Source: Malania oleifera
Lineage: Eukaryota; Streptophyta; Magnoliopsida; Santalales; Ximeniaceae
Reading direction: 5' to 3'
DNA length: 64,000 nucleotides
NCBI RefSeq assembly: GCF_029873635.1
Contig: NC_080425.1
Coordinates: forward strand, 40,737,390-40,801,389
Part shown: positions 58,080 to 64,000 of the stretch, in pieces
Numbering within the stretch: the stretch's first letter is position 1
Layout: each line of letters starts with the position of its first letter
Notes under the pieces: generated by a model
Told to the model about the DNA's origin: nothing
Database searches by the model: none
What the model saw: the letters and a program-made list of their open reading frames with translations, nothing else
Translations under genes and position numbers: made by a program

Positions 58080-59056
58080 CTAGTGACCTCCTCTATACAT
58101 TCTAGGAGCAGGCGCAATCGCTAGCGATGCTCAGCAATCTCTCGCTATATGGCCAGGTTGATAGCACCGGTAACATATCACCTCCCTGATCGGACACTAT
58201 TCTGGGTATCTCCTGTAGCATCTGGGACAAAGAGGGGGCATCGGCCTGACCTATACTACTCGGTCTCCTATCCCCTGTCTCCAACCTCCTCTACTATCCT
58301 GCCTCATCCGTGGCCCTCGGCGAGACCATGCCTGAAAATCTGGAGGCGTAAGCCTTTTCCTCCAACTCTGTGCCACAGCACCCCTTTGTAGGTCATTCTC
58401 AATCACTGTAACTCTATCAATTATCTTTGAAAAATTCTAGGCCCAAAATCCTACAACATGCTCATATAACCCCTAACTCAGACCCTCCTCAAAATTCCTT
58501 GCCTTCTTTTCCTTGTCTGGTACTAAGTAGGGAGCAAAGCGGGACAACTCAATAAATATGATGGCATACTATTGTATCATCATGTGTCCCTGTGTAAAAT
58601 GAAAAAACTCTGCTGCCTTTGCATTTCTAATAGCAGCGGGAAAGTACCGCTTGAAAAAGATCTCCCTGAAGTGGCTCCACGTCATCGCCACAGGGCCAGG
58701 TCTCTACTCCTCTAATAGTCTTGCTGATCTCCACCAGCATTTAGCTTCCCCAGTCAATTTGAATGCAATAAAAGATACTTTCTGCTCCTCAGTACAAGGG
58801 AGCACTACTAATATATCCTCTATATCATGGATCCAATTCTCATCCACTAATGGGTCGGCCCCTCTAGAGAACGACAGGGGTTTCATGTGCATGAACTGCT
58901 CAATCGTACAACGTCGCTCCGCTATACCCCTGGCCATCTCTGCCATCACCTGCTAGGTGACGCTACGTAATACAGCACCAGGATCTCCACCACCCATACT
59001 GGAAGGCCCTGCCCCATCACCTTCATCATTTGTATTACTGTTCCTAGGGTCCATCC
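58080..59056 (-). pseudogene. G2 gag
   Basis: Starts at 59056 with MDPRNSNTNDEGDGAGPSS. The core at 58949-58704 has [39 protein letters not shown] and [17 protein letters not shown], homologous to G1 gag. Stops break the later part; the zinc knuckle near 58175-58130 reads CYRCYQPGHIARDC with all four ligands. Confidence 0.87.
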
Positions 59057-59447
59057 TGCAAAGGGAACAATTAGCCTTGAACTCAATCACACTCACGCAA
59101 CCAATACACTCATCAAACTATAACTCATAAAATATTTTTCTATAATCATCCATCTTTAAAATCCTCATATTTCCTAATTTAAGATTCAGTCCTACCCCCC
59201 AGAAACAAGACATAGCGATAGTTTACTATGGTTTTTTTGAAGTCATCACCCCAGGAAAATCACAGAAACAATCACAGAATTTCCTATCTCAAGGCTACAA
59301 GATAGACTCCAAAATTCCCAATCTCATCCTCTAACAATAACTAACTCATATCTCAATCTACCCATCTCTTACTCTCCTCACAATACATTTCTATACTCTG
59401 GTATTGTATTTCGTTATTTACTAAAATCTGCAGAACTTAGCAACCTA

Positions 59448-59460
59448 GGCACTGATACCA
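59448..59460 (-). other. G2 primer-binding site
   Basis: Minus strand TGGTATCAGTGCC, one change from the tRNA-iMet site, three bases inside the 5' LTR. Confidence 0.88.
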
Positions 59461-59463
59461 AAC

Positions 59464-61744
59464 TGTGACGCCCTGATTTTCGTACCATTTTTTTTTATTT
59501 TCATCTCCAATAAATAATAAATATTAATCAAACATCGGCCACGTCAAATACTCTGATACCACTTCAACACAACCTGATCCGAAGTGGATACAGGGTAAAT
59601 GGTAAATCTCATATACACGAATCTAACAGCGGAAGTCAATATATACAAACCATCCATAATACAAATAACTGGAGTTTTAACCATATTATATATCTTTAAA
59701 CACATTCCCAAAAAAAAGTAGCAAAATACTATAGGGAATCATACATCCCAAGCTCATAACACTTACCTTGTCTATTAGGGTACCAACTCCCTTTTATCTT
59801 GGAGTTCTATCTACTCGTCTGTCACGGTTTCCTGAAATATTTAGATATTTGGGTGAGACACCTCTCAGTAAGATGGAACAAATTATTCACAGTGTGTGGT
59901 AATATGAGTTCAGTTATATCACAATACACTCTTTTAAGTGATTATATCATCTGAAAAAAATATACAGATATATACTCATAATCATATAAATATAAAATAT
60001 GATTTCTTAAGTTTAGATACCATTTCTCATATTTATACTCATGCAACCAATATTTATCAATGAAAGTTCCCGAGCATAGGGGAGATTACACGCCCATACA
60101 TGTAGCGCCCCTCTGCTCTGATATTGTTTGTAACCTTGCCTGATTAACTCGGGTAAGGCTACAACTGATAATTATCAGGGCAATCACCTTACTCAGTAAG
60201 CTCTCAGGCGGAGAGTTTTACTTCGCCCTAATTATTTATGTAATTAAGCTCACACTCTTTCATGTCTCATTTCTCATTTCTCATTTCACATTCTAGCTCA
60301 TAAGTGTCCCAGGTAACCTATCCATGTGCCGTTTATAACTCATGGCTGCCCAGAGGATATTCACCACGTCATGCTTCCCCCCATGATCAGGGTTGTGCGG
60401 CCCGAAAGCTGGATCTAAACTGCCGTTAGCCTACCCAATTAGATCAAAATAAGAAATCCATCAATTTTTCTGTAGTACGATTGGCCTGCCTAACCCTGTT
60501 CTGGACTCCATGGGGCAAAACTACCCTTCTCACTAGCTCAATCGACTATCACACCATACTCTCCACGAGACCGTGTGGTTGCACTTATTACCCCACTAGC
60601 AATGGAACCGTGCTTTCGAAAATACTCTAGTCGATCAGGGTTCTCATTTCCACATTTCAATATTCGCATTTCAGTATTTATATTTTAGTATTCACATTGC
60701 AGTATTCACATTACAATATTCACATTTCAAAATTCCCATTTCATTATTCACATTATAGTATTCACATTGCAATATTCACATTTCAACTCATATCAGTATA
60801 TAGCTCAATTCAATATTTCTGTACCAACATATAATATATCACGTATATCATCGTTTCTAATAAGACACATCTGTATCTCACATTTATCATATCACTGTAG
60901 AAATATTGGTATATCATTTTTCATCATTTCCAATAAAAACCATTTTTGCATATCACGTTTCATCATTTCTATAAAACATATTTTATTTCTCATATTTTCA
61001 TTTCGGTATCAACATATCATTACATCTCATATTCTCTTTTCTATCCATTCCAAAACATATACATATTTATTCCATTTTATCACAATTCCAGTGTAAAACA
61101 TTATTCACATTCCTTATGCCACACAATTTTGTCTGATATTAACAATACAAAATCTACAGGAAAAATATCATAATTTCGTTTTCACATATTTACTCAACCA
61201 GAAATTTTCAAAAATAACTGTTATAATTTATTCCCCTTACCTGGCTAACTGAGAGACCTGCTAAAATACCCAATCCTACGCCCGCAGTGTTCAAAACTCA
61301 AAACCCTAAAATTCACATTTCCCCCAAATCAATCAATTCAATTCCCAGAATAATAATTATTTTAATATTTCCTAGGCCCACACACTCCCAATACTAATTA
61401 AACTTTAAAAATAATTAACGGATATATTCCACTATCCTACCCTAGCCTTGGAGTGGTGTCTAGGAAATCCAAATTAAAAATCTACTCCGATTAAAATGAT
61501 GAGGATCGAAGCTAGGACCCCATGGTTGTGTGCGATCGTCGATTTGGCTAAATATTTAAGGAGAAATTGAGGAGAGAGAGAGAGAGAGAGGTTACCTTAC
61601 CCCAAGAGCGGTGTCTATGTCACTCCTACAACAAATCCACTCCGATTAAAATATCGGTAATGGAGAATGGAACCTAGGGGAATCTTCCGTTTTTCGATCG
61701 GCGCCCGTTTGGCCGAGAAAATCAAGGAGAGAGGGAGAGGGATT

Positions 61745-61793
<49 letters not shown>

Positions 61794-62017
61794 CATGAGA
61801 GATGAAGAGTCTCTGGATTTCCTTCTCAGGAAACTTAATCTTGAAGGAATGTTATTCCTTGAGATTAAGTTATATAATATTATATAAATATATATAATAT
61901 TATATTTTATTATTAAATTAATAATTATTATTAATTATTTAATTTTAATTTTAATTTTAATTTTTTTTTCTTTTTTCCTTTTACATTTCCATGCATATTA
62001 TTTTCTAGGGCGTTACA
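59464..62017 (-). repeat. G2 5' LTR
   Basis: 2,554 bp, very similar to 49769-52284 along its length. Hairpin word TGAGACACCTCTCA at 59854-59867; minisatellite 60645-60792; GA tracts 61571-61590 and 61746-61793. Confidence 0.93.
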
Positions 62018-62693
62018 CCTAGGACAGTTTGATGCTAAATCAGATGAAAGTATCTTCCTAAGATATGCTAAAAATACCAAAGCCTTTAAAGTCTACAATA
62101 AAAGGACTCTTTCAATTGCAGAATCCATTCATGTTACATTTGATGAGGCTAATCCATTTTCTTCCAAACCTATTGAAATTAATGAAGTTGAATTAAGAAA
62201 GAGTTTAGAAGATCTAACAATTCAGGAAGTAAAAGATGAGAGTAATGAAATAAGTACACCTTTAAATGACAACTCTCAAAGTCAAGCTAAACTGCCTGAG
62301 GAATGGAAGTTTGTAAGGAATCACTCCAAAGATCAAATTATTGGTGAACCTTCATGAGGAGTATCCACTAGATCATCATTAAAGAACCTTTGCAATCATT
62401 GTGCATTCCTATCTCAAGAGGAACCAAAGAACATAAATGAGGTAATTAATGATGAATACTGGATAGCTGTCATGCAGGAAGAGTTGAATCAATTTGAAAG
62501 GGATAGGGTTTGACAGCTAGTCCCTAGACCTGCTAATCACTCTATAATTGGCACTAAATGGGTATTCAGGAATAAAAAGGATGAGAACCGAATTGTAGTC
62601 CGCAACAAGGCTAGACTGGTAGCTCAAGGTTACAATCAGGAAGAAGGAATAGATTATGATGAGACCTTTGCTTCAGTAGTTAGAATGGAAGCT
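62018..62693 (+). pseudogene. C2 pol, resumed: integrase tail and start of RT
   Basis: Continues the frame interrupted at 49768: LGQFDAKSDESIFL, VYNKRTLSIAESIHV, an acidic spacer, PEEWKFVRNHSKDQIIGEP, then RT start with [35 protein letters not shown] and VRMEA. Stops at about 62355 and 62511. Homology to C1 pol ends after VRMEA. Confidence 0.88.
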
Positions 62694-62720
62694 AAAAAGA
62701 ATGTTACTGAAAAAACAAGG

Positions 62721-64000
62721 TGTAGTCCCAAGGGGAGTGAATTGGGTTATTAAAACTTCTTTTAAATCCCCTTTTTTGTTTTATAAATTCTTAACCTCTT
62801 TTAATTCTTTCAATGAATTCTTGACTTCTTGTTGATTTAGCAATCACACAAAAACTTAAGTCTTTTTATTCAATCTGCAACCACACAAGTTAAACAAAAG
62901 CTTCAATCAACCAATCAAACAACCACATTCTGTTCAATCAAGATATGCTATATAATTCCTTTGGCAATTCTCAGTTTGGTTGTATGTAGCCTTGTGAAAA
63001 ATGAATTTGGTCTTTCTATATGATAAACAATGTAACATTCACACTCTTTCCAAATTTCATATTTCAAATAATACTTCAGTTAATAGGTTTTGGGGTTTTG
63101 ACCAATCAACGTACTACCTTATGCCTTCCGCAAATTATTGATCAACCAACGTACTCCCTTTCGATTTCCGCAAGCCTAAAAAACAAACTAAGCTTCATCT
63201 TATTTAAATTCCAAACCACGTAGTTTTTATGATTAGGAAATTTAAATCATACACGCAGTTAATATATTTGCCGAAATATAAAAGAGAGTAAGGGAAAGAG
63301 AAGGAGACCAAGGTTTTTATGAGGTTCAGCTTATCCCTAGCCTACGGCCTCGCCTTAGGCAAACCACCTAAGGATTTCACTATACTTGTTCCTTTTCGGG
63401 CAGAACAAATTGTTTACACTTCCCTCTTTTACAGGCAGAGATACCTCTCCAAACAATATCCTACGCTTGGTAACAACAATCCAACAGCCCTGAATCGTCT
63501 AAAAAACAAGAACAAGAGAAGAGAACTTGTGTACAAGAGACACTCTCAGATAGAGTTAGTTAGTACACCAATCAGCACTATATACTTTAAAGTAATTCAA
63601 TATAAATTAATTGAAGCTTAATAAAATTTTATCACCGAATTAATCTTCCTTTGATTGAAAGGTTTAGACTTTGAAAGCACAGTTTCAATGTGAGGATCTG
63701 CAAGAATTCAGTAGAATATGTAACAAGATGTTGGCAAGAATGCGTTTGAGAGTTGAAAGCACGTGAGAGACTTAGACTATTGAATATGTTTCTAGGTCTA
63801 AGAAAAGTTCATGTCTTGGGGGCTATTTATAGAGTTTTCCTTCCTCCCCAAGTTGACTTGGAGTGTTTGGTCAACTTTGCAAAAGATTTGGAGCCCTAGA
63901 ATCAATTTTAAAAATCTTCCTGTTGGTAATTTAAAAAATTTTCTTTGAGAGGCAGTCACCTGGCACGACATGCCAAGCGCCTATCTCAGTTCAAAATTAA
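62721..64000 (-). mobile_element. Sirevirus-type LTR, cut by the window end
   Basis: Minus-strand LTR ending at 62721 (CTTGGGACTACA), aligned with 53273 to about 54720: the repeats around aaccaatcaacgtact (63096 and 63143), the GAACC..GTAGGC block (63323-63350) and the TATA box (63824-63831). Only the R/U5 side and part of U3 are in view. Confidence 0.85.
63824..63831 (-). promoter_or_regulatory. TATA box of the right-edge LTR
   Basis: TATAAATA on the minus strand followed by GCCCCCAAGAC. Confidence 0.6.

Larger units (their letters stand above)
49769..62017 (-). mobile_element. Complete Tekay-like Ty3/gypsy element G2 (12.2 kb)
   Basis: LTRs 49769-52284 (3') and 59464-62017 (5'). A perfect target duplication CCTAG is at 49764-49768 and 62018-62022. 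On the minus strand the LTR starts TGTAACGCCCTAG and ends GGGGCGTCACA or CAGGGCGTCACA. Primer site next to 59464 and purine tract next to 52284 fix the orientation. The interior is a mosaic: own gag, protease and RT N-terminus (59055-57270), unassigned sequence, an RT copy, a Sirevirus-type LTR, another RT copy. There is no integrase. Confidence 0.93.
29309..62720 (+). mobile_element. Copia element C2, Sirevirus-like, split by G1 and G2
   Basis: The 5' LTR is 29309-29496 plus 45138-46768. Gag-pol is 46827-49768 plus 62018-62693. After removing G1 and G2 the pieces join in the correct order: TGTTGGCCTAACAAGG at the LTR start as in the related solo LTR at 53273-55357, primer site at 46771-46782, gag, protease, integrase, start of RT. 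The 3' part of pol and the 3' LTR are absent; at 62694-62720 the sequence stops matching and another LTR begins. Confidence 0.85.

Overview
This window is AT-rich plant nuclear DNA, most likely from a eudicot with a retrotransposon-rich genome. There are tRNA-primed LTR retrotransposons of both plant superfamilies, a TRIM, a Cassandra-type LTR carrying 5S rRNA sequence, many TA, CT and GA microsatellites, and one plant-type SET/MYND gene. There is no bacterial or organellar gene content.

Layout. 1-4133: a minus-strand Ty3/gypsy relic (LTR 12-1480, decayed gag to 4133) with a 1.15 kb tandem duplication. About 4134-8930: host DNA holding the only convincing host gene, an intact intronless ASHR2-like SET/MYND protein (7393-8610, minus), plus weak terminal-exon candidates near 5785-6020. 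8930-10344: a gypsy LTR about 0.3 kb upstream of the ASHR2 start. 10345-13769: spacer with a possible broken reading frame at 11123-11497. 13770-14186: a miniature TRIM with 158-bp LTRs, partly re-duplicated to about 14757.

14670-29164 is a minus-strand Tork-like copia element (element C3; target duplication TAAAG). Its right-hand LTR is hit in its last five bases by a plus-strand Sirevirus-like copia element (C1, 20054-29159). 29309-62720 is a second plus-strand Sirevirus-like element (C2) broken by two insertions: a compound gypsy element G1 (29497-45137) in its 5' LTR, and a complete 12.2 kb minus-strand gypsy element G2 (49769-62017; target duplication CCTAG) in its integrase/RT region. 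G1 has three LTRs and two decayed internal regions. Its middle LTR carries a chimeric insert (34473-37749; target duplication CCCAC) that starts as a gypsy LTR and ends as a Cassandra-type LTR with 5S sequence. G2 contains a Sirevirus-type solo LTR (53273-55357) between two copies of one RT segment. A further Sirevirus-type LTR starts at 62721 and runs off the window.

All retroelement proteins are decayed: C1 is a single frame with five stops, and the others have stops, frameshifts, deletions or internal fusions. The order of insertion can be read directly: C3 before C1, C2 before G1 and G2, G1 before the chimera. No new host pathway is evident. The most unusual objects are the 5S-tailed chimera, the GAGCAGCT minisatellite replacing part of a protease, the RT-LTR-RT recombination product, and a TGAGA-loop-TCTCA hairpin conserved in every Tekay-like LTR present.
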